The notes beneath the pieces were generated by a model, which was given only the letters and a program-made list of their open reading frames with translations, had not been told where the DNA came from and did no database searches. This document shows, in pieces, positions 1 through 10,722 of a stretch of 64,000 nt of DNA. Numbering within the stretch: the stretch's first letter is position 1; every line of letters begins with the position of its first letter. The stretch is from assembly GCA_950097015.1 (NCBI GenBank), contig CATNEN010000003.1, positions 62,001 to 126,000 on the forward strand, in the 5' to 3' direction. Made by a program: the position numbers and the translations under genes. Source of the DNA: Macrostomum hystrix. Its lineage: Eukaryota; Platyhelminthes; Macrostomidae.

Positions 1-1640
1 TACGGCCGTTTGCTGGCCGAGTTTTCCTGCATCTCCGAACCGAGCTTGAACAAAGCCATCCTGCACCATGTCATCGAGCACCACATCCCCGCAAGGGGCC
101 CACTGTTAATTGACCGCGCCAGCCGCGTGCCACCCAACAAGCTGTCAGCAGCCAAGCAGAAATTCCACATGCTGGAACTGCTCGGCATAGTTCGGCGTTC
201 CAGTAGCCCCTGATCTTCTCCGCTCCACATACGCTCGTATTGCCCAAGTCTTCAGGCGAATGGCGGTTGGCGGCTTTGCGGTGATTTCCATCGGCTTAAC
301 TACGCCCAGAACGCGTAGGCTCTGAAAGGCTTTTAGAAAGCAGCAGCCCAGAGCACGACCTGGTCGATCTGAGAGTCCGGTTCTGCGGTTGGCAGACAAT
401 GGCAGACAGTGTTCAGCTCGGCAGCAGCGGCACCTCGCCTACATGTCCGAGTTCACGACCATACATATCCGACACGTCGCCGGCAAGGAAAATCCAGTGG
501 CTGACGCGCTGTCTCGCTGCACCATCGCATGTTGCCCGGAGTTGACTACACAGCCATGGTGCGGGCTCAGCTAGCCGGCCGCGCCCGTTGGTCCCATCAG
601 CTTTTCGATCGATTTTCGAGGCGATACATGGCCTAGTGCACCCGTCCATTCGCACACGCCGTCTAATAGCCGAATGTTTTGTCTAGTCTAGCCTGAACGG
701 CCAGTGGGGTGCGTCTGCATCGCCAGTCAGCAGTGACATGTAGCCACCCCACCCGACAACATCCGGTTCCAGGCGGACGGTTTGAACATGTGCTCGTCAC
801 CTTTCATGTTTCACGCACCTTCTGAACGGTCAACCGCTTTACCCGCTGGCCCGAGGCCATTCCGCTGCCTTACGATCTCGGTGGCCACCTGCGCCTCCCT
901 ATTCATCGCCCATTGGGTAGCCGTTTCGGCCCATGTTAAGACTGCTGGACATGTAGCTCCAACACACGACGTTGTTTCCCCCAATAGTCCACCGGGCTCG
1001 TTGAGCTGCCCCACAGGCTGCTCAATGCATCGTTGATAGCACGTTTACAGGTCCGGCTGTACCTTTAAGCTTCGGTGCGGTTTGTTACGAATTCGAACAG
1101 CAGGAGAAATTTGCTGTTTCGCCAGCCGAGCTGGATTGCGGTGCCCCACTGACGGTGCCCGGCGAATGCCTCCAGGCCAGCCAACCCTCCTGCAGACAAG
1201 ACCAGTTCCTCGCCAAGACCAGCCTGCATGGCGCAGTGCAAACGTTCCGTTCACAACCAAACTCTCAGCACGGCCACCTTCCGCATTCTTGGCCGCTCGC
1301 CCTCGATTCCTGGACACACGTTTTCGTTTGGCGCGGCGCGACAAGTACCTCCCGGTGCTCCATTGGCCATACTACGACCTATTTAAGGTGCTGCAGCGTG
1401 GTGCTATGGTTTTTTTGTGAGGCTTGACCCAACCTGCCCAGTGCCAACACCGGCGCTGCGGCCCCGCGGTTGCCCTCCGCGGAACCAAGCACCGGAGGCC
1501 TCAGCTAGCAGCACCCGCACCTCACTTTTGATCGAGCCAGCCTGGCACCAACTGTGCCCCACCGGTCCACTGCAGACGCAGCCAGCTCGCCGAGAGCAGC
1601 GTAGCCGACAGCCACCGTAAGTCATCGCTGGGAGAGCTGT
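1..1640 (+). mobile_element. Decayed Ty3/gypsy retrotransposon relic (pol fragments)
   Basis: Several pieces of a gypsy polyprotein occur in order on the plus strand but in shifting frames. Positions 10-213 encode the start of reverse transcriptase (HHVIEHHIPARGP, then a KLSAAKQKF segment) and the next frame continues through a GGWRLCGDFHRLN-like stretch to about 290. The RT core, including the catalytic box, is missing: from about 430 the sequence is already the RNase H end (HIRHVAGKENPVADALSR). At 830-900 an integrase core fragment reads VNRFTRWPEAIPLP. At 1300-1400 a C-terminal tail (RRDKYLPVLHWPYYDLFKVLQR) matches the end of gypsy integrase proteins. Stops and frameshifts separate all pieces, so this is an old, internally deleted copy. 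The 5' end lies outside the window and no LTR was identified. Confidence 0.8.
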
Positions 1641-2620
1641 GGTGGAGAGTACACTCTGCCGCCAGACAGCGTGTTCAAACATCACACCACTGCCTTGGCG
1701 GATGCGTCACCCATGCTCTTTCGATCTCTAGCTCGAAATGTTTTGCGATCGTCGGTGAGGTTCGGGACATAAGGAAGTCACGCTGGCATATATAAGGTTA
1801 TTTTTCTCGGGTACAGAGCACTTACCTTTTTGCGAAGTCGAACCAACTAACCTTGCACTTCCTAGCACAACTCGTCGACGCGCTATAATGCGAACAACAT
1901 ATTTGTCTGTCTTTAAAGTTTTAGATATATACAAAATTCTGATCTATATTTCACTTATAACCGCAGATATTAGAGAAATTTTTTTAAATTTCCTATAAAG
2001 CCCCTATAAATCGTATTTTTAATGAGTTAGTGTCATCTTTAAGTGCTATGAACAATAGGACGACTATGCATTAATTTGTACATGTATGAATTAAATATGA
2101 GCCCTATTTATTCTTTGTCTATAAAAAGGTTTAAAATTTCCAAACACCCTCCCTTGCGACTTAATATGGGTAAATTGTTAGATAGGGAATCTTCACTCGT
2201 TAATATTGCGGCCGAGTGCATAGCTAAGGAAGTCTAAGATGGCGAGGGACATATAATCGTAGATGACAGAGGGGCAACAACTTTTTTCAACCTTAAGAGG
2301 AATGTCTCTTTCTATGAGCACCACAATAATCAACGATTTCAATTGCAAAGGAGCAAAATTTAATATATTTTTGCAACAATGACGTTTGTTTCTCGCATCT
2401 TCATAAATAGCAGCCAGCAAATAGAGGGTCCCAAGATTCTTATGAGAGACTGGTATACACAAAAAATTGCATTAAAAAAGTTTTGCAAAGGAGAGGAAAT
2501 GCTAAAATAGAAACCAACCTGACCAATACACCTCTAGAGGCCAACTATTGAAGTTCGAAAAGCATTTCGAATTTTTTTGGCTCATTTTAATGTTAAAAAA
2601 CTTATAATTTTTTCTGCTAG
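1641..2620. other. No gene seen; intron or upstream DNA of CHMP5
   Basis: AT-rich sequence between the gypsy relic and the first visible CHMP5 exon. It should be intron if the CHMP5 first exon lies to the left, but I could not find that exon (the short basic N-terminus of CHMP5) here. Confidence 0.5.
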
Positions 2621-3492
2621 ATTGACAGCCGTGGCGAATCAGTGGACAAAAAAATTGCTCGTCTGGACGCCGAGCTATCTAAGTACCGCGACCAAATGAA
2701 AAAAATGCGCGATGGACCATCAAAGAATCTGGTCAAGCAAAAAGCTCTCCGAGTGCTCAAGCAGAAGAGAACCTACGAGCAGCAGCGAGATCAACTTACT
2801 CAACAGAGCTTCAACTTGGAGCAGACTCACTTTGCTATTCAGACAGTAAAAGACACCAAGACCACAGTGGAAGCCATGAAAGGCGGCGTTAAGGAATTTA
2901 AAAAGAGCTATAAAGGCATTAACCTTGACAAAGTTGAAGACTTGCAGGACGAACTAGAGGATTTCATGGAACAGGCAAACGAGATCAATGAAGTAATGGG
3001 CCGGAGCTATGGTATGCCAGATGTTGATGAATCAGAGCTTGAGGCTGAGCTGGAAGCCCTTGGTGACGACATCGGTGTCGGTGACGATTCCTACCTGGAC
3101 GAAGCTCTCAATGCACCTGGAGTACCGAGCAAGGAACCTGGTGCCGAGAGTGTGGCCACTGTAAGTTTATCATCTGAGCTCCTCTAGTAGGTTTTTGGGT
3201 CAGTTGTCAGAACATGACCTCAACAATAATCTAGGAAACTGTCCTTATAATACTTCTTTGGTCCTCAGTCCTTATACCCTTAATAAGAACGTGGAATGTA
3301 AACAGCTTCAGTTGTCTAAACTAGCAATATTTTTCTATACAAGTTTATGTCATTGCTTGCTTTGTAAGCAGCAAAAGCCTGTATTAAACCCAGAAGAGCA
3401 AATTATCTTATCCAACGCATCACTTTTGTTTCCAGGGTGATGCGCAGCTCGATGAATTTGGGCTGCCTAAGATCCCTGCTAGCGCCAAATGA
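2621..3492 (+). CDS. CHMP5: Charged multivesicular body protein 5 (ESCRT-III), last two exons
   Basis: Two exons, 2621-3160 and 3436-3492, join in frame (acceptor TTTCTGCTAG before 2621, donor GTAAGT at 3161, acceptor TTTCCAG before 3436). They encode about 198 residues matching CHMP5 along its length: the [17 protein letters not shown] helix, [20 protein letters not shown], the [18 protein letters not shown] helix, the [19 protein letters not shown] segment, the acidic [12 protein letters not shown] region and the conserved C-terminus [17 protein letters not shown]5 is a Snf7-family ESCRT-III subunit that acts late in multivesicular-body sorting and binds LIP5/VTA1. The first about 25 residues are encoded by an exon not seen here. 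The intron between the two exons is 275 bp. No disabling change is visible. Confidence 0.95.
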
Positions 3493-4560
3493 GGCGTGGT
3501 AGGGAAAACTCAGACTGAGAATATTTACAACTGTGTTTCCCAAATGATAATTGTTTATTTTTTCTGAAAAATTATTATTTACTTTTAAAATATTACAAAT
3601 ATCAACTGCATAAAGATGTAAAACTTTATAATTGCTACTATCGCTTTCTTTTTGTCGTTATTATCCAGAATGATTTGAAGCTTTGGATCTTCAGTACGAA
3701 AAAATGTAAAAATGTAAATAAAATGAAGAAAACCTAAAAACTTTTTTATTTGGGTTAAACGTTTAAAACTCCGTTTGCATGGCGCCGTAGTGGTCAAAAC
3801 ATCAAGGTCGTCTTATGATCAGAAATTGTAAGGTAGCACATGTTTAGTGCCGAGAGATTTAAATAATGTTTCTTTCTGCAGCCCAAATACGATCAAGGCC
3901 CTCCTTTAGCTGCACTATTGTACATTTAGGACTCTTCGTGTTTAAATGTCATAAGTATGTGCACTAGTTTATATTTAGAGTGCATCTTTCTATTTTTTTA
4001 AAAGCAAAATTCAGTTAAACAAATTTAATTCACATTGATTTTAATTTTTTCTCTGCTGATATCCCGTTATCTACTTGTGTCAAAATACTAAATCTTAACA
4101 TATATGAAATATTCCTTCTCTTATGCTTGAGGCTCATTTGCACAGACATCAAACGAATTCTAAACACTGTATTTGCACATTGTTTTAATTGCCGTTAATT
4201 AATTTAATCGTCTAATTCGTTTAATTTGATGGCAGTGTCAAAGAGCCTTTAGACTAACAAAAACCGCTATGTAATCCAGTGTGCGTAAAATTATAGTTCC
4301 TATATTATTGCATACTTGGGGATAAATAATATTTACGATTTAAAAACTTACGTTTTGTTAAAATATTGTAATTTGCAAAATAGATTATATATTTCACAAA
4401 GACTACTTAAGCGCTTGATTAAGTAGTCTTTGAGATATCAATACCCCAAAATTCTTAATCACCGCAACATTTTTTATTCACATTTGTCTCGGTCTGCCAG
4501 CGCGAGGTTCAACACACTTTTAATGTTAAACTATTTACTGTGTCATGCAGTTACGCTAGT
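3493..4560. other. AT-rich intergenic DNA with one perfect hairpin
   Basis: CHMP5 3' flank. No gene is recognised. The only clear structure is the inverted repeat at 4398-4431. Confidence 0.5.
4398..4431. repeat. Perfect 13-bp inverted repeat with 8-nt loop
   Basis: Arm AAAGACTACTTAA (4398-4410) and its exact reverse complement (4419-4431) flank the loop GCGCTTGA. It lies just beyond the truncated BEL/Pao element and may be the end of a foldback or MITE. No function can be assigned. Confidence 0.7.
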
Positions 4561-4790
4561 ATACAGTGAAATGTGTATGTGGGTGCGTCAGCTGGTTGAT
4601 TCCAGGGCGCTTGAGAGTTGAATGCTCTCTGGAAGAGGAGACGACCAGCGAGCAAGAGTGGGGCGGCGTAGCCGAATGGATCATATGGCTTGGAGATTGC
4701 GCTTAGCAGACTCGCCCGAGATAGATTTAGATCTGGTGAGATGCTTGGTTTAACAAGCTGGAGGGTATTCTTGGTTGTGTCCCAGGCGAT

Positions 4791-5762
4791 TCAAAGATTT
4801 CGAACTATTGGATCATTGATGACGTCTGCCACAGGAAGCTGGTAGAGTGACGCGGGGTCGCTAGCCGCGAACTCTCGAAGGTGGAAACAGGCCGAACGGA
4901 ACAGAGCAGCGAGGCCAGTGACTAAACGCGTGCCGTCTTCTTGATGATCATAGCCCATTACTAGGTTGTCCATATACAGGCCAGCAGGTATTGCTTTAGC
5001 CTCGTTAGGTGTGAGGCCAAATTCGCTGCTCACGGAGGCATCGTGGCACAGTTTTTGCAGTATTGCGAGTAAGATCCACGGTGATGGGCTGGCACCCATT
5101 ACAATGCGAGTGAAACGCCAGAGCTGTAGATTTTCTTTGGTGAGAGGTCTGGTGATGTCCTCTGGGAGTATGATTCTTAGAGCGTCGCGACACTCCGGAT
5201 GAACCAGGATCTGATAGAATGCTGACTGAAGGTCACTCACACATACGACGTACATGTCGGAAAACACGAAGACGTAGCTGCACTTGAAGCAGGGTGGTAA
5301 GTACGTTAGGCCTAGTCTCTAGTAGATCATTCAGACAGGCCACCGTAGGATGTCGGAGAGGAGGCGTCTACAACTGGTCTGATCTTGGTGGTGTTAGATG
5401 ACTCTTTTATCACCGGGAAGTCAGGCAGCACGTGAATGATTCGGCCGGTAGGCTGTTGTCTGTCGACTAGTTCGAGGACACCTTCGACCTTGCGCTTGTC
5501 GAACTCAGCATAGTATTTCGTGCGCTGCTCTAGAGTCAACCGGTTGTGTACCAATTGAGCGCGACCAAAGGCTTGGCCAAAGTTTGATGGAAGATTTTCT
5601 GCTCCTGTTTTCAGGAGCAGAAGGGAGAGCGACTGAAAACCGGCCGTCCTGCTGGCGTGTGGCAGTCGCAAGAAGCTGGGTAGTCAGCTCATCGGCCAGG
5701 AAAATGGGGGGATCAGTGCTTTGCTCTAAACCGAGGACTTCAAGACTGGTCATTCGATCCAC
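4791..5762 (-). pseudogene. BEL/Pao reverse transcriptase, broken
   Basis: Three frames carry consecutive RT parts. Positions 5505-5762 hold the pre-RT segment ending in GRFSVALPSAPENRS. Positions 5327-5671 hold the finger region with TTKIRPVVDASSPTSYGGLS. Positions 4791-5267 hold the palm, with VVCVSDLQSAFYQILVHPE, FTRIVMGASPSPWILLAIL and the catalytic box as YMDNLVMG near 4965-4978. BEL/Pao RTs normally have YVDD, so the second metal-binding Asp is Asn here. Sequence between 5267 and 5327 appears deleted. The enzyme would copy element RNA to DNA, but this copy cannot. Confidence 0.85.
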
Positions 5763-6148
5763 GAGCCGTTCGAGATTGTCCGACTGTGCCTGACAAAAAG
5801 GCAGGCAGGTGTACGACTGTTGCTGAGGATAGTGTCCGAAATTAGGTTGGTGGGATCATCGAGAGAGCCCGTTAGAATGGTTCCAAAAGGAGTGAGATGC
5901 GCAGTAAAACTTGGGCGCCGTGGTATAGCACCGACACTTGACGGCGGGTGGTAACATGGCAGGCGGAGCTGACGATGTTGAACTTTGCCAGGACTGGGAG
6001 CCCAAGTTGGCGAGCGATGTCTCCGGATGTAGGTATAGCTGCAGCCCCCATCGATCAAAGCAGTAACGTTTACCGATTCTCCAGTTGATGGGTTCACAGC
6101 GGGAGCTGAGAATGTTGCCAGGACTGTGGGTTTCAGCCCACAGCCCAC
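5750..6148 (-). pseudogene. BEL/Pao aspartic protease region
   Basis: A fragment that begins about 10 bp after the gag stop. It contains VNVTALIDGGCSYTYI, which aligns with the LLDTGSS active-site loop of retroelement proteases but reads D-G-G instead of D-T/S-G. The frame is lost after about 30 further residues and the rest is spread over other frames (for example TCLPFCQAQSDN near 5800). Identification rests on position between gag and RT and on this single motif. Confidence 0.6.
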
Positions 6149-6158
6149 TTGAAGTAAG

Positions 6159-7499
6159 TCAAGTGGTTGCTCCTGTGTTTCTGTCCTCTACAATGCGAGA
6201 ACCATGAAGGGAGGTATGGTGCTGGGCTTTGCATTCTCGGCAGCGGTTCTGTGACTGGCAGTCCCGTAGGGCATGCGTGCGTAGGCAGTTGAAGCATAAC
6301 CTCTTGCGCCTTACGATGTTCAGACGGTCGTCCGGATGACTGACTCGCTCGCATTGGAGAGACATATGGCCACTTCTATCACAGTAGGCGCATGTTACCT
6401 CGCTCTTTCGTAAGTTGTAAGAGCTACTGGGTTTCTGGTTGCCAGATAAGTATCGGTCGGTAGAAGGATGCGTTTTCTTTGGCGTAGAACGGTGGCAAGA
6501 GGAAGCATTTATGAGGCTGGCGCCTGCATAGGGAATAGAAGTGGCGTGTTGCTGTGATGAGATTGCAGTTGCACGTAGAGCACGAAGCTTTGTGTCGAGA
6601 TGTTCCTGTAACTCGACCATCGTAGGCATCAGTGTTTTGCCTGTTTTTATCCGAAAGTCCTGGATGTCTGTTTGTATGCACTGGGGTAGCTTTGGCCACA
6701 ACGCAAAGATGTAGGCATCCATCGCAGCAGTCGGTTCACTCAGGCGGGTTAGTTGTCCGAGAGTGAGACGTAGGGTGTCGCTGAATTCTTCCAGTGATTG
6801 TTGATTGGCATCTGACAGATGAGGCATCTCAAGAAGTCGCCTGTAGCAGGCACTCTTCTGCTCATGAAGGTTCCCGTAGTTGAGTTCGAGGATTCGCTGT
6901 GCTTCTTCGTAGGCTCCTGGCCGGCACGCATCCAGGCCACTGAGTTTTCTTTGAGCTACTCCTGTTAGTAGGCCGCGGAGTATCTCGAACTTGTCCACGT
7001 CAGACAAGCCCTTGCTGCTGTCGACACGATATTTGAATGAGTCCCAGAATGTCGGGAAACTGGCCAAGTCCTCACCGTCGAACTTAGTTAGTTGGACGGA
7101 ACGTAGGGCATTGTCATTGAGGTGAGTAAATGGCCGTTGAATTTGCTGTCGGGCGGAAGTGGAGTTGCTCTCTGTATTTGACTGTGAATGAGCTGTCTGC
7201 AGCTGCGAGATTAGCTGCTGATTTTGTTGCTGCATCTGCATCTGTTGCTGCATCATCGACACCATCAGACCTATTAGTTGCTGCATGCTGTCAGGACTTG
7301 CAGCTTGAGATGCGCCGGTGGGCACTGGGGAAGGTGCAGAGGATGTCGAATCTGCTGCTACGCCGCTGGTTGCCATCGCTTGGTTGGAGGATGAGTCGCT
7401 TGCAGCGGTGGCGACTTCTGAGTCCGCCAGAAGTCGCCACAGACTTAAAAAATTAATTACTATAACAGTAGCAACTATATAGCTATAAAGGTGCAACAA
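6159..7499 (-). pseudogene. BEL/Pao gag
   Basis: An open frame of up to 446 residues. After a glutamine-rich start (MQQQMQMQQQNQQ) comes the DUF1759-type capsid region: VQLTKFDGEDLASFPTFWDS, then DKFEILRGLLTGVAQRKLSG and the ILELNYGNLHEQ segment. The C-terminus has zinc knuckles, CAYCDRSGHMSLQC followed by CFNC-H-C and CRECKAQHH. The protein would package element RNA into particles. The listed Met is inside non-homologous AT-rich sequence (7440-7499), so the true start is uncertain. Pol lies downstream on the same strand in other frames. The gag frame itself is intact. Confidence 0.85.
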
Positions 7500-7832
7500 A
7501 TTTCAAAATGATTTTAATGCAACCAAGTAAGTTAATTAATTTTTTTTGGCTGTTAGTTTTGCCAAACTATTTAGCTAATTTGTTAATTCAAACAATTTAG
7601 GCCAAATTAAGAATATTTAGTTATCATATTTTGAGCCAAAAAATGTGCTAGTCTATATAGATTCAAGACACTATTATATAATATATATATATATTAAAAT
7701 AAGACTTTTATAAACAAAACTATATAAAAACAATGGAACTTAATGTTGGGCATACTGTACTAAGATAAACGGATTTGTACTTGCTCCAGATCAAAAGCAA
7801 TCGTTGATTATGTGCTGAAAAATGACTTTTTC
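7500..7832. other. AT-rich spacer between two retroelements
   Basis: No gene or LTR recognised. A short (TA)n run lies at about 7675-7696. Confidence 0.5.
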
Positions 7833-8530
7833 CTATCTCCGCAGTGTATTTTTTCCAGGAAATCGGCCTTCTAAAAATTTGCACGATCTTTGAGTTTCCC
7901 GTCCTGTTATACTACAGTGGTCCTTGTCCTTGACCTCATTGCGAGGGAGGATGCTGACCTTGTACCTGTGGCTCCGGAGCAAAGTGGCCGGGGCCCCGTC
8001 CGAGAGGACGTTGAGCCCTCCACACTCGTCCAGAGTTTTCAGACAAATGTCAGAGTGAGGCAGAAGGGAGCGCTTCGGGAAGGCTCGCACTTTCTGGATG
8101 GAGACCCCCGCATCTAGAAGACGCCGGGTGGATTTTGCCGCTTCCCCTTTGATAAAAGTGTCAATGGGTGTAGCGTTGAGGAAGGCATTCATGCCTTCGA
8201 AGGAAGTGGAAGGTGGGTCGCCCAGCGTCATACGACAAGCTCTGCCCTGCACCCTATAGAGCGCCTCCAGGTTTTTCTGGATGCCCATGGCACCGGCCCA
8301 GATGAGGCCAGCATACGCAACGGACGGTCTGATGATCGCCGTGTAAATTCACCAAAGGTTTTTGGGGGTTAGCCCCCAAGTGATGCCCACGGTGCGCCTG
8401 ACTTGGGCCAGTATGCCCAGGGCCCTCTTGGCCTTTGTGGTGATGCGCGGGGTACAGTTAAGCCTATGGTCTAGCTGGAGACCAAAGCAGCGGACCTGCT
8501 TTTCCATGGCAATATTCTTGCCATAGAGTC
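7833..8530 (-). pseudogene. Non-LTR ORF2 C-terminal region (thumb/connector, RNase H start)
   Basis: This continues ORF2 after a frameshift near 8530. A frame with one stop near 8348 encodes the thumb segment (LGILAQVRRTVGITWGL, then RPSVAYAGLIWAGAM) and flows into the 151-residue frame at 7833-8288: ALYRVQGRACRMTLG followed by ATPIDTFIKGEAAKSTRRLL, a connector seen in R1/I-like elements. At about 7900 another frame reads QDGKLKDRA, vaguely like the TDGSK start of RNase H, after which homology ends. The RNase H assignment is weak. Confidence 0.7.
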
Positions 8531-10707
8531 AGAGGCTTAATGGTCCAGAGCAGTCTGCTGGTAAACATAACCGCTACGGTCTTGGACTCAGAGAGTCGGA
8601 GCCCGCATCGGTCCGCCCAGCTCACCGCCCTGTTGATAAAGTCCTGAATGAGGTCCCTGGTGGTTTCCGCCGAGGGGCCCGTGCAGATGGCGGTCACATC
8701 ATCGGCATAACCCACTTTCAGGACCGGGTCAGGACGAGTGCTTTTCAGCAGCTCATCCATGACGAGGTTCCACAGCAGTGGAGTGAGGACGCCGCCTTGG
8801 GGCCCTCCTTTTAGGACAGGTGCCGAGAGCGACCTGCCATCGAGGTGGGCCACCACGTGGCGATGCCGGATCATGTACATGACCCAGCGAACGAGGTGGG
8901 GATGAGTGGCCCTGGAAACTAGGGCCCTCTCAAAGGCTTCGAAAACAACGTTATCGAAGGCCCCCTCGATGTCGAGGAAGACGGCCAGCGCAAAACCACT
9001 GCCCAGCACTGCCTTCTCGAGAGTTTCCACGATGCAGTGGAGGGCGCTCTCCGTGGACCGGCCCGCCCGGAAGGCGTGCTGGTTTGGGGAGAGCGGAGCC
9101 CGCCCTAGCTCTACAGTAAGAAGGCGCCAGAGCACCAGTCTTTCCATGAGCTTGAGGCAGGTGGAAGTCAGGCTTATCGGGCGATAAGACTTGACCGATC
9201 GATAATCGCCTTTGGCGGGCTTCGGGATGAAGACGACCCGGGCTTCATGCCACAGCGCTGGCACATAGCCCAGCACGATGCAGGCCCGTAGAAGTCTGCA
9301 GAGGAGATGGAGGAAGCGGCCATTTTTGACCGCTTCATGCAGAAGGGCCGGATAGATACCGTCTGGCCCAGGAGTTTTATAAGGGTTGAATGACTTAGCC
9401 GCGCGAACGATGCGGTCATTCGTGACGAGTGACTGAGCCAGGCCCTGACCGCCATGCGAGTGGTCGTCTGGGCCAAAGTGCGCCGGTACACTCGGGAAGA
9501 AATGCCCTAGCATGAGCTCGAGCGTTTCCTCCGGGCGCTCCGTGATCGAGCCATCAGGCTTTTTGATCGACGAGAGCTTGGAGAAGCGATCGTTGGTGAG
9601 AGCCTTAACCACGCGGGCCGTGGGCCGCGAGCCCTCAAGCCCTTCGCAGTATTGTCGCCACTTGTCCGCTTTTGCCCTTCTGACCCGGCCCTTAAACTCG
9701 TGGATAGCGCGAGTATAGGCCTCTTTGTCGTCGGGGTCGTGCGAGATTTTCAGCTTCCTCTGGAGAGCCTTAGCTCGACGTCTAAGGACTCCGAGCTCGG
9801 GGTTCCACCAGGGGGCCGATTTTTTGCCTTTTTAGGCTTTTAGTGGGCAAACCATTTCATAGGCCTCAGTGATGGCGCCGCCCAGCAGGGCAGCCACTTC
9901 ATCCAGGTCCTGCGTGGTTGCCATGGCCATGGAGGGGTCGGAGTCCCGAAGGCCCTCATGCAGCTTTTGGCTGAACGTGGGCCAGTCGGTGTTTCTGACA
10001 TTACGCCTCCAAATAGGCTTTTGCTTCTTATCGGGAGTACCGATGTTGAAGCGGATGAAGCGGTGGTCCGAGAGTGATCTTTCGGTCTCCCACACCTCCC
10101 ACCCCAGCACCCTTGGGAGGATGCTGGGTGAGGCCAGGGTGACGTCCAGCACCTCAGCCCACCGCCCATTGTCGAACGTGGGCGTGTTGCCCACATTGCA
10201 GAAGTTAAGAGGCGTGCCGCTAACGAAGGCCAGGAGCTCTTCGCCGCGGTCATTAATTTTAGAGCTACCCCAATGGGTGTGATGTGAGTTCACATCTCCC
10301 GCGAGGAGCAGCTCAAAGTTACGTGCCCTGGCGAAATCGCAAAGGGTGACGAGGGTATCGTTGACAACGGGGGCGTCGCCTGCCAGGTAGGCGGATGCCA
10401 CGAGGGTCAGCTTGTTGGGCACAATGTGTGCAGATTGAATGACGCAGATGTCCCCGTTAGAAAGATTGGGTCTCATCCACGCATTTAAGGCTTTTGCAGC
10501 ATAGATCAGAGATTTTGGGCGGACAGAGTCTTCCATGCAAAAGCAGTCATAGCCAGCAGGAATGTTGCTTGGTTTGTTTTTCGATAGCCAGGGCTCCTGT
10601 GCCAGTACAAGGCCCGGCATCATGCGCTCTGTCGTGCGCATCAGATTGACTGACGCTGCCACGCAGTGCTGGGTGTTAACTTGCAGACATGATATCCCGG
10701 GGATCAT
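8464..10707 (-). pseudogene. Non-LTR ORF2: endonuclease-reverse transcriptase with one internal stop
   Basis: One reading frame runs from 10707 to 8464 and is interrupted only by a TAA at 9832-9834. The N-terminal 290 residues are an APE-like endonuclease: LVLAQEPW, the LLLAGDVNSHHTHWGS motif and SLSDHRFIRF (catalytic Asp and His). After the stop the frame continues with SAPWWNPEL and a linker, then RT: YKTPGPDGIYPALL, YRPISLTSTCLKLMERLV, FLDIEGAFDNVVF, LKGGPQGGVLTPLLWNLV and the catalytic box VGYADDVTAIC. The frame is lost near 8530. The product would nick target DNA and prime reverse transcription there. The stop separates the two enzymatic halves. Confidence 0.9.
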
Positions 10708-10722
10708 CGTGCAGGCAGAGGT

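Larger units (their letters stand above)
4565..7440 (-). mobile_element. BEL/Pao LTR retrotransposon, 3'-truncated and inactive
   Basis: Read on the minus strand the order is gag, aspartic protease, reverse transcriptase, typical of BEL/Pao. The gag frame is long, while the pol part is broken into several frames. Homology ends at about 4565 after a segment reading LLSAISKPYDPFGYAAP, the region that follows the RT in BEL/Pao (usually a YDPLG motif). RNase H, integrase and both LTRs are absent. The second catalytic aspartate of RT is replaced (YMDN). The copy is therefore a dead 5' fragment without terminal repeats. Confidence 0.85.

Noticed and set aside
1713-1756. ATG frame MLFRSLARNVLRSS followed by GTGAGG, like a mitochondrial presequence exon
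   Set aside because: No following exon of a mitochondrial protein could be linked to it; a short Arg-rich frame can arise by chance.
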